From assembly GCA_910587035.1 (NCBI GenBank), contig CAJUMQ010000004.1, forward strand, positions 62,001 to 126,000: a DNA stretch of 64,000 nucleotides, read 5' to 3'. A program made the position numbers and the translations under genes. Shown here piece after piece: positions 52,478 through 61,181 of the stretch; positions within the stretch are counted from its first letter, which is position 1; each line of letters begins with the position of its first letter. Source of the DNA: an uncultured Desulfovibrio sp. Lineage in GTDB: Bacteria > Desulfobacterota > Desulfovibrionia > Desulfovibrionales > Desulfovibrionaceae. The notes beneath the pieces were generated by a model, which had not been told where the DNA came from, ran no database searches, and saw only the letters and a list, made by a program, of their open reading frames with translations.

Positions 52478-54130
52478 ATGCTGGAAACCACGGTTGTCGT
52501 AATTGGCGGCGGCGCTACCGGCATGGGCACGTTGCGGGATTTAAGCATGCGTGGCGTCCCGGCCATACTGCTGGAGCAGGGTGGCATAGCACATGGCACA
52601 AGCTCTCGCTTTCACGGGCTTTTGCATAGTGGCGCGCGCTATGTTGTAAACGATCCCGCGTCGGCCCGAGAGTGTATCGAGGAGAACATGATTCTCCGCC
52701 GCATTGGCAAACAGTGCGTGGAGGAAACCGAAGGCTTCTTTGTGCTGACGCCAAAGGATGATCCCAAATTTGTGGATGCCTGGGAAAAAGGCTGCAAGGA
52801 AGCCGGGATCGATGCCAGGGAGATCAGCGTCAAGGACGCCCTTCGACTTGAGCCCAACCTCGCGCCTGACATTGTGCGCTGCTTCCGGGTGCCGGATTCC
52901 TGTGTGGACGGTTTCCGCCTCGTGCTGCACAATCGCATGTCCGCTGAGCGCCATGGCGGCAAGGCGCTCCACTATCATGAGGTTACGGAAATCCTGAAAC
53001 GCAATGGCAAGGTTTACGGCGTGCGTGTGCTGGATCGCATGCATAACAAAACCATTGAGATCCGCTGTCGCTACATTATCAATGCCGCAGGTTCATGGTC
53101 CGGACTCATTGCGGCCATGGCAGGCCTGGAGGCCTCCATCACTCCGGATCGGGGCACCCTTGTGGCCTTCAACCACCGCTTTACATCCAGGGTAATCAAC
53201 CGTCTGCACCCAAGCTCCGATGGCGATATCTTTGTGCCCCATGGTTCAATAACCATCCTCGGCACCACTTCCGTGCCCACTGACAGGCCAGACGATACCA
53301 GGGCCACATATGCGGAGGTGGTCAAGCTGCTCGAACTTGGCGAACCCCTTTTCCCGCAGGTGCATGATTACCGCATTCTACGGGCCTTTGCAGGCACCAG
53401 ACCCCTTTACACTCCAGGCGGGGCATCCGGCAGAAAGGCCACCCGCAACTTCCAGGTGGTGGATCATGCCGCAGACGGCCTGGATGGCATGGTGTCAATA
53501 TTTGGCGGCAAGCTCACCACATACAGGCTTATGGCCGAAAAAGTATGCGATGACGTCTGCAAGCGGCTTGGAGTGGGCACCACCTGCCGCACCGCCGATG
53601 AGCCCATGTGTCCCGCCCCGGATCCGGCCATCCTGGAGCAGGCCACAAAATATTTTCCCACCCATGCTCTCAACCTTATGGCGGACCGTCTTGGCGACGA
53701 TCTGGAGCCGGTACTGCAAAAGGCAAAGATCGATGCCGAAAAGGCCGCCATCGCCACAGGCACCCAGGTCTGCGATTTCAGCGGCAACCCGCTGCTGTGT
53801 GAATGCGAGATGGTGAGCCTGGCCGAAATCGAGACTGTGGCCAGGGATCCAGGCGTCTATTCCCTCACCGATATACGCCTGCGCACACGTCTTGGCATGG
53901 GCACCTGTCAGGGCGCCTTCTGTTCCGTGCGCACAGTGGGCTCCCTTGTGGAGCATGGCATCAATCTTGAATTTTCACCCACAGACAGCGTCTGCCGATT
54001 CATGCAGGAGCGCTGGAAGGGCGCGCGGCCGGCTTTGTGGGGGCAGCAGGCGCGGGAAATGGAATTTGGGCGCGCCATATATGCGGGACTTCTCAACCTG
54101 GATGGAGCCATGCATGAGCAGGACAATTGA
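52478..54130 (+). CDS. glpA: Anaerobic glycerol-3-phosphate dehydrogenase subunit A
   Basis: Flavoprotein that oxidises sn-glycerol-3-phosphate to dihydroxyacetone phosphate, working with GlpB and GlpC to feed quinones. 550 residues from ATG 52478 (AAGGAGG at 4-base spacing; the longer frame is spurious). FAD loop VVVIGGGATGMGTLRDL, G3P-site block GTSSRFHGLLHSGARYVVND, and the C-terminal BFD-like [2Fe-2S] domain CECEM...RLRTRLGMGTCQGAFC (about 445-480). The last 17 bases overlap glpB. Confidence 0.93.
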   Translation: MLETTVVVIGGGATGMGTLRDLSMRGVPAILLEQGGIAHGTSSRFHGLLHSGARYVVNDPASARECIEENMILRRIGKQCVEETEGFFVLTPKDDPKFVDAWEKGCKEAGIDAREISVKDALRLEPNLAPDIVRCFRVPDSCVDGFRLVLHNRMSAERHGGKALHYHEVTEILKRNGKVYGVRVLDRMHNKTIEIRCRYIINAAGSWSGLIAAMAGLEASITPDRGTLVAFNHRFTSRVINRLHPSSDGDIFVPHGSITILGTTSVPTDRPDDTRATYAEVVKLLELGEPLFPQVHDYRILRAFAGTRPLYTPGGASGRKATRNFQVVDHAADGLDGMVSIFGGKLTTYRLMAEKVCDDVCKRLGVGTTCRTADEPMCPAPDPAILEQATKYFPTHALNLMADRLGDDLEPVLQKAKIDAEKAAIATGTQVCDFSGNPLLCECEMVSLAEIETVARDPGVYSLTDIRLRTRLGMGTCQGAFCSVRTVGSLVEHGINLEFSPTDSVCRFMQERWKGARPALWGQQAREMEFGRAIYAGLLNLDGAMHEQDN

Positions 54131-55427
54131 CGTTATAGTTATCGGATCAGGCATGGCCGGCCTGTGCGCGGCGACAGCGGCCGCCAGAAAAAATGCCCGG
54201 GTGCGCATCATCAGCGAAGGCATGGGCTGCATGGCCATCAGTGGAGGCGCCATCGATCTTCTGGGTTATGACAATGAGGGGAACCTCCTGGACAATCCCT
54301 GGGCTGGCCTGAAAACACTGGCGCCGGATCACCCTTATACGCTGCTGGGGGCGGAAAATATTAAAACCGCCCTCGATGGCGTGGTCGAGATTGCCGGGCG
54401 GCACGGGCTCAGGCTGAAACATGCGGGCGATGATCAAAATCCCCGCAATTTCAGGTTTCCCACAATAATGGGCACCCTGCGGCCAACCTATCTCTACCAG
54501 GATAATATTGACGAGCAGACGCTGGCAAATGCAGAAAGAGTGCTGGTGGTAAGCGTAAAAGGTTTTCGCGACTGCCGGCCAGCCCTGGTCATCAATCAGC
54601 TCCGGCGTTACAAGGGCTGGGCGGATAAGGAATATGTACCCCTTGTGCTGCCATCCCCCTTTGATGAGAAAGGCCGCAGCCTCTCTGCCCTGGACCTTGC
54701 CCATGTGGCCGATCGCCCCCAGGGTCGGGACTGGATGCTAAATGCCATCAGGGGTATTGGCAAAGGTTTTGATCTTGTTTTGATGCCGCCAATGCTGGGC
54801 GCGCGGCCACTATCCCCGGTGCGTGACAAGGCCGCTGAAACAGCCGGATGCCCCTGCCTGGAAATGGCTTCGGTGCCACCTGGCGTTGCTGGTCTGCGCA
54901 TTCGCGAGGCGCTTGTGGATGAACTGCATGATCTTGGCGTGGAATTTTATGAAAACACGCAGATCAAAAAAGCTGAAATCAAGGATGGCAACTGCGCCAG
55001 CCTCACTGCGTCCGCCGCAGGCAGGGAGATAGTCCATCATGCCCGCGCGGTTGTTGTCGCCACAGGCGGAATCCTCAGCGGCGGCGTCATTCTCGATCCG
55101 GGCAAAGCCCGGGAAGGCATTTTCAATCTGGATATTCCCGTTCCCGGGAATGTGGATGACTGGAGCGAGCCCGAAATCTTTGGCAAACACATGGTCACAA
55201 GCCTGGGTGTGAAGGTGGATTCGCAAATGAGGGCTCTGGATAAAAACGGCGTCCCGTGCCTTGGCAATGTGTTCTTTGCCGGGCGAACCCTGGGCGGCTA
55301 CGACTATGCCGCCGAAAAGAGCGGCCATGGTGTCGCCGCGGCCACAGGCTGGCAGGCCGGCAGCATGGCGGCGGGGCTGGCTCTTGGAAAAACAGCGGAG
55401 CAAAAGGCATCCGGAGCGGACATATGA
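54114..55427 (+). CDS. glpB: Anaerobic glycerol-3-phosphate dehydrogenase subunit B
   Basis: Second flavin subunit of the GlpABC complex. 437 residues from ATG 54114, overlapping glpA by 17 bases. FAD-binding VIVIGSGMAGLCAATAAARKNARV at the N terminus; ISGGAIDLLGYD and AVVVATGGILSGGVILDPG later; ends with GGYDYAAEKSGHGVAAATGWQAG. The stop overlaps the start of glpC (ATGA). Confidence 0.92.
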   Translation: MSRTIDVIVIGSGMAGLCAATAAARKNARVRIISEGMGCMAISGGAIDLLGYDNEGNLLDNPWAGLKTLAPDHPYTLLGAENIKTALDGVVEIAGRHGLRLKHAGDDQNPRNFRFPTIMGTLRPTYLYQDNIDEQTLANAERVLVVSVKGFRDCRPALVINQLRRYKGWADKEYVPLVLPSPFDEKGRSLSALDLAHVADRPQGRDWMLNAIRGIGKGFDLVLMPPMLGARPLSPVRDKAAETAGCPCLEMASVPPGVAGLRIREALVDELHDLGVEFYENTQIKKAEIKDGNCASLTASAAGREIVHHARAVVVATGGILSGGVILDPGKAREGIFNLDIPVPGNVDDWSEPEIFGKHMVTSLGVKVDSQMRALDKNGVPCLGNVFFAGRTLGGYDYAAEKSGHGVAAATGWQAGSMAAGLALGKTAEQKASGADI

Positions 55428-56650
55428 AAGTACGCATAAATCCCGACAAGTGCATAGCCTGCACAACCTGTGTGGTAAACTGCCCTGTTTCCAGGGTTAC
55501 TCCCAAGTTTCTTGGCCCGCGCATGATTGGACCGGCCTATGAGCGATTTCGCCTGCTGGGGCTGGCGGAGGATGAATCCCTTACCTATTGCGCCAATTGC
55601 AAGAATTGCGACATTACCTGCCCACAGGGTGTGCATGTCTCCAGCATCAACATGCTGGCCAGGGCCGAACAGTCAAAAAAATATGGCGCGTCCCTGCGGG
55701 ACTGGGTTTTGGCCCATGGCGAACTGCAGGCCAAAATGCTGCAGATGATTCCCGCAGGCCTCAAAAACTGGGGCATGCTCAACCCGGTTACAAGACATGT
55801 GCTGGACAAGCTGGGCATAGACAAAAGAGCACCTCTGCCGGCTTTTGCAAAAAAAACCTTCAGGCAGATGTTCAAAAAAATTAACCAGCCGGATTTGCCC
55901 CGTAAAATCATATATTTCCCCGGCTGCTATATTGACGTATATGATCCACAGACCGGCCTGGACATGGTCTGGGCATTCAACCGCGCAGGCTACCAGGTAA
56001 TCAGCCCGGATGCCTTCTGCTGTTGCGGGCTGCCCATGATTGCCAATGGCTTCTGGGAAGATGCCCGCAAAAGAGCAAAACGCAACCTCACCGAACTCGC
56101 CAAATGGCGCAATGAGGGCGTGCCCGCAGTCACGGGCTGTCCCAGCTGCGCCCTGATCTTCAGGGAGGATCTGCCGGAATACTTCCCCGATCTTGTGGAA
56201 AAGCTTGGCATGCACCAGCTTGAGGACGCGCAGGACTTTCTGCTGCAATGCGCGGAGCGCGGCGAGCTTGCCCTTAGGGAGGCAGCCGGTCTGGAGCCAA
56301 TGGAAGTCATTTATCATGCCCCATGCCATCTGCGCGCCCAGGGCGATGGGCTGCCAGGTTACAAGCTGCTTCAGGCTCTTGATGGCGTCAAGGTGACAGA
56401 GGCCAATGCCGGTTGCTGCGGCATCTCCGGCAGCTATGGTTTCAAAAAGGAAAAATACGACATAGCCCAGGAAATCGGTTCCGAGCTTTTCCGCAAGGTG
56501 CGCGAAAGCAAGGCCGAGGTTGCTGCCTCGGAATGCGGCACCTGCCGAGTGCAGATACAGCATGGCAGCGGCAAAAAGGCCATCCATCCTGTGGCCATTC
56601 TCAGGGCGCGTCTTGAGCCGGGAAACAGGCAGGAAGGACAGACCGGATAA
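55424..56650 (+). CDS. glpC: Anaerobic glycerol-3-phosphate dehydrogenase subunit C
   Basis: Fe-S membrane-attachment subunit that passes electrons to quinone. 408 residues from ATG 55424. Two 4Fe-4S motifs CIACTTCVVNCP and CANCKNCDITCP near the N terminus, then two CCG domains: CCGLPMIANGFW and CCGISGSYGFKKEKYD. These CCG domains are also found in heterodisulfide reductase HdrB and in lactate utilisation proteins. Followed by a hairpin. Confidence 0.93.
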   Translation: MKVRINPDKCIACTTCVVNCPVSRVTPKFLGPRMIGPAYERFRLLGLAEDESLTYCANCKNCDITCPQGVHVSSINMLARAEQSKKYGASLRDWVLAHGELQAKMLQMIPAGLKNWGMLNPVTRHVLDKLGIDKRAPLPAFAKKTFRQMFKKINQPDLPRKIIYFPGCYIDVYDPQTGLDMVWAFNRAGYQVISPDAFCCCGLPMIANGFWEDARKRAKRNLTELAKWRNEGVPAVTGCPSCALIFREDLPEYFPDLVEKLGMHQLEDAQDFLLQCAERGELALREAAGLEPMEVIYHAPCHLRAQGDGLPGYKLLQALDGVKVTEANAGCCGISGSYGFKKEKYDIAQEIGSELFRKVRESKAEVAASECGTCRVQIQHGSGKKAIHPVAILRARLEPGNRQEGQTG

Positions 56651-56651
56651 C

Positions 56652-56672
56652 CCGCAATCCCTAGGATTGCGG
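56652..56672 (+). terminator. Hairpin directly after glpC
   Basis: Perfect 9-bp stem CCGCAATCC / GGATTGCGG with loop CTA, one base after the glpC stop. It has the sequence of the second R2 hairpin (CGCAATCCC / GGGATTGCG), so it may be a relic of that repeat serving as 3' end. No T run. Confidence 0.5.
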
Positions 56673-56697
56673 CAAGGACCATGAACTGTTTTACAAA

Positions 56698-56815
56698 ATG
56701 AGGCCAGGGGCGCTGTATACATATGCCTATTGAAAATGGACATATGCGCCAGGCCGTATGGTTGAAATTGTCCCGATTTCAGCTGATACATACCATAATG
56801 CGCCCCTGGCTTCAT
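56698..56815 (-). repeat. Divergent R1-like element with a separate 16-bp inverted repeat
   Basis: Ends ATGAGGCCAGGGGCGC (56698-56713) and GCGCCCCTGGCTTCAT (56800-56815) are inverted with one mismatch. The core, read on the minus strand, shares ordered blocks with R1: ATCAGCTGAAA, TTTCAACCATACG, CTGGCG, CATATGTCCATTTTCAATAG. It is thus a relative of R1 with different ends. Located between glpC and the AEC gene; about 80 bases follow to the AEC start with nothing recognised. Confidence 0.6.
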
Positions 56816-56894
56816 AAACCGCTTTTTTATTTTGACAAGATTGACGCTGCCGTTTATTGTTCTGCCTCTCGCAGTTTGTAATATGGCATTTTAA

Positions 56895-57875
56895 GTGACT
56901 AATGCGGAAAGACTTGTCCTTACCCTGGCAATCATATTTGTCAGTCTCTGTCTTGGCTACTGGTGCAGGATTCTGACCGAAAAAGGCTCTCTATCCCTAA
57001 GCGCTCCCCAGCTTCTCACACTCAGAAAGCGCTTGCAGACTTTTGCCATCTTTGGCTTGCTGCCTTTTTCCGCCATGCTTTCCCTCTGGGGGCTGCCCAA
57101 ACCGGATTCCGGCCTCATAGCCCTGCCGCTGCTGGGTATCGCCTCATACATCTGGGGGGGAGCGCTGGCCCTGTTTCTGGCCAGACTGTTAAAAATGGAC
57201 CGTGCCAAAACAGGCAGTTTTTACTGTTGCGGCACATTTACAAATCTCGGAGCCGTTGGCGCTCTGGTGTGCCTTGTCTTTTTGGGAGAAAATACCATTG
57301 CCCTGGTGGCCCTGTACCGCCTTTTTGAGGAAATTTACTATTTCAGCGTCTCCTACCCCATCGCCGGCTGGTATGGGCAGAAAAACAGCGGAGCCACGCT
57401 CAGTTTCAGGGATTTCAAATTTTCTCCGGTTCTTGCGGTCATTCTGGCTGCCCTGGGCCTGGGCATCACACTAAACCTGCTCGGCGTTCCACGGCCGGAG
57501 CCACTTGGCATAGTGGCATCCGCGGCCATGCTTACGGCCACGGTCTTTTTTCTGTTTTCCATAGGCCTGTCCCTCAAACTATCCAGGATGTTGTGCTACT
57601 GGCAGGCGGGGCTGGCCATCTGCGCCATCAAGTTCATTGGCGCTCCGCTGGCAATCATTGCCATTGCCGGCGGCATGGGCTACGGGACATACAATGACGG
57701 GCTGGCCCTGAAGGTTGTGGCCATTCTTTCGGCCATGCCGGTGGCAATGACAGCGCTGGTTCCGCCAACTCTTTTTGATCTGGATGTGGATCTGGCCAAT
57801 GCCTGCTGGATATTCAGCACACTGGGCCTTATTGGTGTTTTGCCTGCGCTTCTGCTGCTGCTCCCACTCCTGTAG
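56895..57875 (+). CDS. AEC-family permease
   Basis: 326 residues, about ten hydrophobic helices, of the auxin efflux carrier/ malonate-permease family. The N-terminal half has TLAIIFVSLCLGYWCRI and the internally repeated second half has VVAILSAMPVAMTALVPPTLFD, the crossover helix typical of the family (P-x-x-x-x). Start is GTG 56895; no strong ribosome-binding site was seen. Substrate cannot be read; related proteins carry organic acids. Downstream is a TRAP system, so both may deal with carboxylates. Confidence 0.75.
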   Translation: MTNAERLVLTLAIIFVSLCLGYWCRILTEKGSLSLSAPQLLTLRKRLQTFAIFGLLPFSAMLSLWGLPKPDSGLIALPLLGIASYIWGGALALFLARLLKMDRAKTGSFYCCGTFTNLGAVGALVCLVFLGENTIALVALYRLFEEIYYFSVSYPIAGWYGQKNSGATLSFRDFKFSPVLAVILAALGLGITLNLLGVPRPEPLGIVASAAMLTATVFFLFSIGLSLKLSRMLCYWQAGLAICAIKFIGAPLAIIAIAGGMGYGTYNDGLALKVVAILSAMPVAMTALVPPTLFDLDVDLANACWIFSTLGLIGVLPALLLLLPLL

Positions 57876-57923
57876 TGGCCACAGGAAGCCGCATTAATCT
57901 TAATCTTTCAAATGAGGTGTGAT

Positions 57924-59006
57924 GTGAAGGGGTTTTTGTCCAGAACAATCATGGTTTTTTTGGCCGTTTTTTGCCTTACGGCAGCAGCGGTCCAGGGCGC
58001 GGACTATAAAAATGAATACAAGCTCAGTGTAGTGCCCGGCGCCACATCCGGCTGGGGGCAGACCGCGACATATTTTGCCGATCTGGTGCGCGACAAGTCA
58101 AATGGCCGCATCAATATCAAGGTCTATCCCTCAAGCCAGCTGATCTCCGGCAAGCAGACTTCTGAATTTCTCATGCTGCGCAATGGCGCCATTGATTTCG
58201 CCCTTGCCTCCACCATCAACTGGTCGCCCCAGATCAAGGAGCTCAACCTCACCGCCCTGCCCTTTTTCCTGGCAGTGGAACCAGACCGCTACAAGGCCAT
58301 GGATGCCATAATGGCAGGCAAATCCGGCCAGATGATGCGTGACGCCATTGAAAAGAAAGGCGTCAAAATCATTGGCTGGGCAGAAAACGGCTTCCGCGAA
58401 CTTACCAGCAGCAAGGGGCCGGTGGAAAAACCGGAGGATCTCAAGGGCATGAAAATAAGGGTTGTGGGCAGCCCCATATTTATCGAGACCTTCCGCGAGC
58501 TTGGCGCAAACCCCGTCAACATGAACTGGAGCGAGGCAACCACAGGCTTTCAGCAGGGAGTTGTGGATGGTCAGGAAAATCCCACCAATGGCATCAACAT
58601 CCCTCTCAAGATATGGGATTACCACAAGCATCACAGCGATTGGCATTATATTATTGATCCGCTCCTCATGGGCGTCAATCCCAAGGTGTGGGACAGCTTC
58701 AGCCCCGAAGACCAAAAACTGCTGCTGGAATGCGCCGCCGAGGCCGAAAAATATGGCAAGGCTCTCTCCCGCATGGGCATGGACAATGGCAAGTCCGAGG
58801 CGTACCTCAAAAGCCTGGGCAAGACGCCGGAAATTACAGATCCTTATGCCTATATGGAAAAGCAGGGCATGACAGTGACAAGGCCAACGCCTGAACAGAT
58901 CGCCAAATTTTATGAGGCCACCCGCAATGTGCGCGACAACTGGACAACCAAAATCGGGCCGGATCTTGTGAAGGCCGCGCAGGAAGACATGGCAAAAGCC
59001 AGATAG
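57924..59006 (+). CDS. dctP: TRAP transporter solute-binding protein
   Basis: Periplasmic binding protein of a TRAP transporter. 360 residues from GTG 57924, preferred over ATG 57912 because GAGGTG is properly spaced only for the GTG. Signal peptide KGFLSRTIMVFLAVFCLTAAAVQGA. DctP features: LSVVPGATSGWGQTATYFADLV, YPSSQLISGKQTSEFLMLRNGAIDFALAS, LKGMKIRVVGSPIFIETFRELGANPV with the conserved carboxylate-binding Arg, and DGQENPTNGI. Likely carboxylate ligand (C4-dicarboxylate or another acid). Followed by a small membrane gene and the dctQ and dctM genes. Confidence 0.9.
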   Translation: MKGFLSRTIMVFLAVFCLTAAAVQGADYKNEYKLSVVPGATSGWGQTATYFADLVRDKSNGRINIKVYPSSQLISGKQTSEFLMLRNGAIDFALASTINWSPQIKELNLTALPFFLAVEPDRYKAMDAIMAGKSGQMMRDAIEKKGVKIIGWAENGFRELTSSKGPVEKPEDLKGMKIRVVGSPIFIETFRELGANPVNMNWSEATTGFQQGVVDGQENPTNGINIPLKIWDYHKHHSDWHYIIDPLLMGVNPKVWDSFSPEDQKLLLECAAEAEKYGKALSRMGMDNGKSEAYLKSLGKTPEITDPYAYMEKQGMTVTRPTPEQIAKFYEATRNVRDNWTTKIGPDLVKAAQEDMAKAR

Positions 59007-59096
59007 ACCAGCATGCCAGCCAACATTCCTGATGTTGCATGATGCAGCAGCAGGAATGCCGGCTGGCGCGCCCCAACCGGGGCGGGAGAAAAATGC

Positions 59097-59225
59097 ATGA
59101 AACCTGTTACAAAAATGCTTTGGCTGTTTGTGCTTATCATTATCGCATCCGCGGTCTGCTTTGTGCTGCTGGATGATGAGGATACACGCGATTTGCCCAC
59201 CCAGGGGCAGACTGTGCGGCAATAG
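59097..59225 (+). CDS. Small single-span membrane protein within the TRAP operon
   Basis: 42 codons ending in TAG, not overlapped by another gene. ATG 59097 is preceded by GGGAGA at 8-9 bases. Sequence: a short basic start (MKPVTKM), one hydrophobic helix of about 18 residues (LWLFVLIIIASAVCFVLL), then an acidic tail DDEDTRDLPTQ. It lies between dctP (90 bases before) and dctQ (54 bases after) on the same strand. It may be a small accessory of this TRAP system. Too short for a family match; the coding reading is inferred from its ribosome-binding site, frame and position. Confidence 0.55.
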   Translation: MKPVTKMLWLFVLIIIASAVCFVLLDDEDTRDLPTQGQTVRQ

Positions 59226-59279
59226 AACCAATTAGGATCCGTATTCCCCAACCTGGCGCATCCTTGCCCCGGAGATGCC

Positions 59280-59750
59280 ATGCTGCGCTTTATTGTATCA
59301 AATTTTGAGGAAGTTCTTGGCTCCCTTCTCCTGGCTGCAATGGCCGTGATAGCCTTTACCAATGTCATTGTACGCTATTGCACCACCTTTTCCTTTGCCT
59401 GGAGCGAGGAAATGACGGTAAACTTTTTTGTCTGGGTTACAATGCTCGGAGCAGCCAGAGCATTTCGTGACGGCACCCATCTTTCCATGAGCATAGTCTA
59501 TGAATCCCTGCCCAGGCTGGGCCGCCGCTGCTGCTATGTTCTGGCCTGTCTAATAGGCATTATTTTTTTTGGAGCCCTTATCTATACGGGCAGCCTGGAG
59601 GTGATGGACGAATATGAGCTCGAATCCATTTCAGAGTCTCTTGGCATTCCCGTCTGGTGGTATACCATCGCGACACCGCTTTTCTCCGCGCTTATAATTG
59701 CGCGAATGCTGCAAAGGGCATGGCAGGATTGGCACACAGGCAATATCTGA
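59280..59750 (+). CDS. dctQ: TRAP transporter small permease
   Basis: 156 residues with four membrane helices; first block ILRFIVSNFEEVLGSLLLAAMAVIAFTNVIVRYC, then SFAWSEEMTVNFFVWVTMLGAARAFRDGTHLSM, the family signature with conserved acidic/aromatic pattern. Small subunit that pairs with DctM. Separated by 52 bases from dctM. Confidence 0.9.
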   Translation: MLRFIVSNFEEVLGSLLLAAMAVIAFTNVIVRYCTTFSFAWSEEMTVNFFVWVTMLGAARAFRDGTHLSMSIVYESLPRLGRRCCYVLACLIGIIFFGALIYTGSLEVMDEYELESISESLGIPVWWYTIATPLFSALIIARMLQRAWQDWHTGNI

Positions 59751-59802
59751 CCTGATGCCGGCTGGCTTATTATTTCTGGCGCATGTAAAAATCCGGCGGT
59801 AA

Positions 59803-61107
59803 TTGACCTTGGATACATCCTTTTTTAATGACCCCGCCTTCTGGCTCCTGGCGCTTTTCATTGTTCCTCTTGTCTTTCGCGTGCCCATAGCCCTGGCCCT
59901 TGGATTCGCCGCCCTGGTGGTGGTCTGGAAATGGGATCTCGGCGTGGACATGCTCTCCTACAACTTCTTTGCCGGCATTGCCAAATTCCCGCTTCTGGCC
60001 ATACCATTCTTCATACTTGCCGGCTACATCATGGAGAGAGCCGGCATTGCCTCCCGCATTGTCAGGCTTATGGAAGCGCTGACCGGCAACCTTACCGGCG
60101 GCCTTGCCATTGCCACTGTGGCCGTGGCCACATTCTGGGGGGCGGTCTCCGGCTCCGGCCCCGCCACTGTCGCCGCTCTTGGCCTGATACTCATTCCAGG
60201 CATGGTGCGGGCCGGTTATCACAAGGATTTCGCGGCGGCCACCGTGTCCGTCACCTCAGGGCTTGCCATTGTCATTCCCCCAAGCATTGCCTTCATCGTC
60301 TATGGCGGCATAGCCAATGTCTCTGTGCCGGCCCTCTTTGCCGGAGGCTTTGTGCCGGGCATCATAGTCGCCATTTTCATCATGGGAGCTGTGTATCTGA
60401 TTTCCAGAAAAAAAGGATTCCGGGGCAACAAATCCGATATTGGAGTTGGTGTGGCATTCCGTGAGGCTTTTTGGGGCGTGCTTACACCGGCCGTCATTTT
60501 GGGAGGCATCTACGGAGGCATCTTCACGCCCACAGAAGCCGCGGCTGTGGCTGTCTTTTATGGCCTTTTTGTTGGGGTTTTCATCTATCGCACCATCAAC
60601 AGCCTCAAAATCGTTCTTGAGATCCTGGCTGTCAGCATGAAAGCCACGGCCATTGTCATGCTGGTGGTCACCTGCGCGGGCCTCTATTCCTGGGTGGCAT
60701 CAACTGTCGGCCTGGTGGAACGCGGTTCAGCCATGCTGCTGTCCCTTTCGGACAATGCCTGGATGGTGCTTTTGATGATAAATGTCATCCTTCTCTTTGC
60801 CGGCATGTTGCTGGATGCCATTTCCATCTATTATGTTTTTCTGCCATTTCTGATGCCGATAATGGCCCATTTTCAATGGGATCCGGTATGGTTTGGCATC
60901 ATGATGACAGTAAACCTGGCCGTGGGGCAGGTAACGCCGCCGGTAGCCGTAAATCTCTATGTGGGCGCCAACATCAGCGGACTCACCATGGAGCAGATCA
61001 GCAAGGCGGCCATACCGTTTATTTTCGCATCCCTGCTGGCCCTGGTGGTAATCATCGCATTGCCGCAACTCTCAACCTTCATGCCCAAACTTCTGGGCCT
61101 ATATTGA
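59803..61107 (+). CDS. dctM: TRAP transporter large permease
   Basis: 434 residues, about 12 helices of the DctM family. Landmarks are FPLLAIPFFILAGYIMERAGIASRIVRLMEAL, SGSGPATVAALGLILIPGMVRAGYHKDFAAA, and GVFTPTEAAAV-like IYGGIFTPTEAAAVAVFYGLFVG; the last is the sodium-binding/substrate part. Start TTG 59803 with weak GGCGGT upstream; TTG 59809 is an alternative. Completes a three-gene TRAP system. Confidence 0.92.
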   Translation: MTLDTSFFNDPAFWLLALFIVPLVFRVPIALALGFAALVVVWKWDLGVDMLSYNFFAGIAKFPLLAIPFFILAGYIMERAGIASRIVRLMEALTGNLTGGLAIATVAVATFWGAVSGSGPATVAALGLILIPGMVRAGYHKDFAAATVSVTSGLAIVIPPSIAFIVYGGIANVSVPALFAGGFVPGIIVAIFIMGAVYLISRKKGFRGNKSDIGVGVAFREAFWGVLTPAVILGGIYGGIFTPTEAAAVAVFYGLFVGVFIYRTINSLKIVLEILAVSMKATAIVMLVVTCAGLYSWVASTVGLVERGSAMLLSLSDNAWMVLLMINVILLFAGMLLDAISIYYVFLPFLMPIMAHFQWDPVWFGIMMTVNLAVGQVTPPVAVNLYVGANISGLTMEQISKAAIPFIFASLLALVVIIALPQLSTFMPKLLGLY

Positions 61108-61181
61108 TGAGCGCCAAAAACTTTTACGCTCTCAAAGCGTCCTGTCATTACGCAAACAGGATATCCTCAAAGGAGACAAAC

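Noticed and set aside
55673..56815. 380-codon open frame opposite glpC
   Set aside because: Shadow of glpC extending through the repeat; no protein features.
58131..59231. 366-codon open frame opposite dctP
   Set aside because: Shadow of dctP; would also cover the small membrane gene; no signature.
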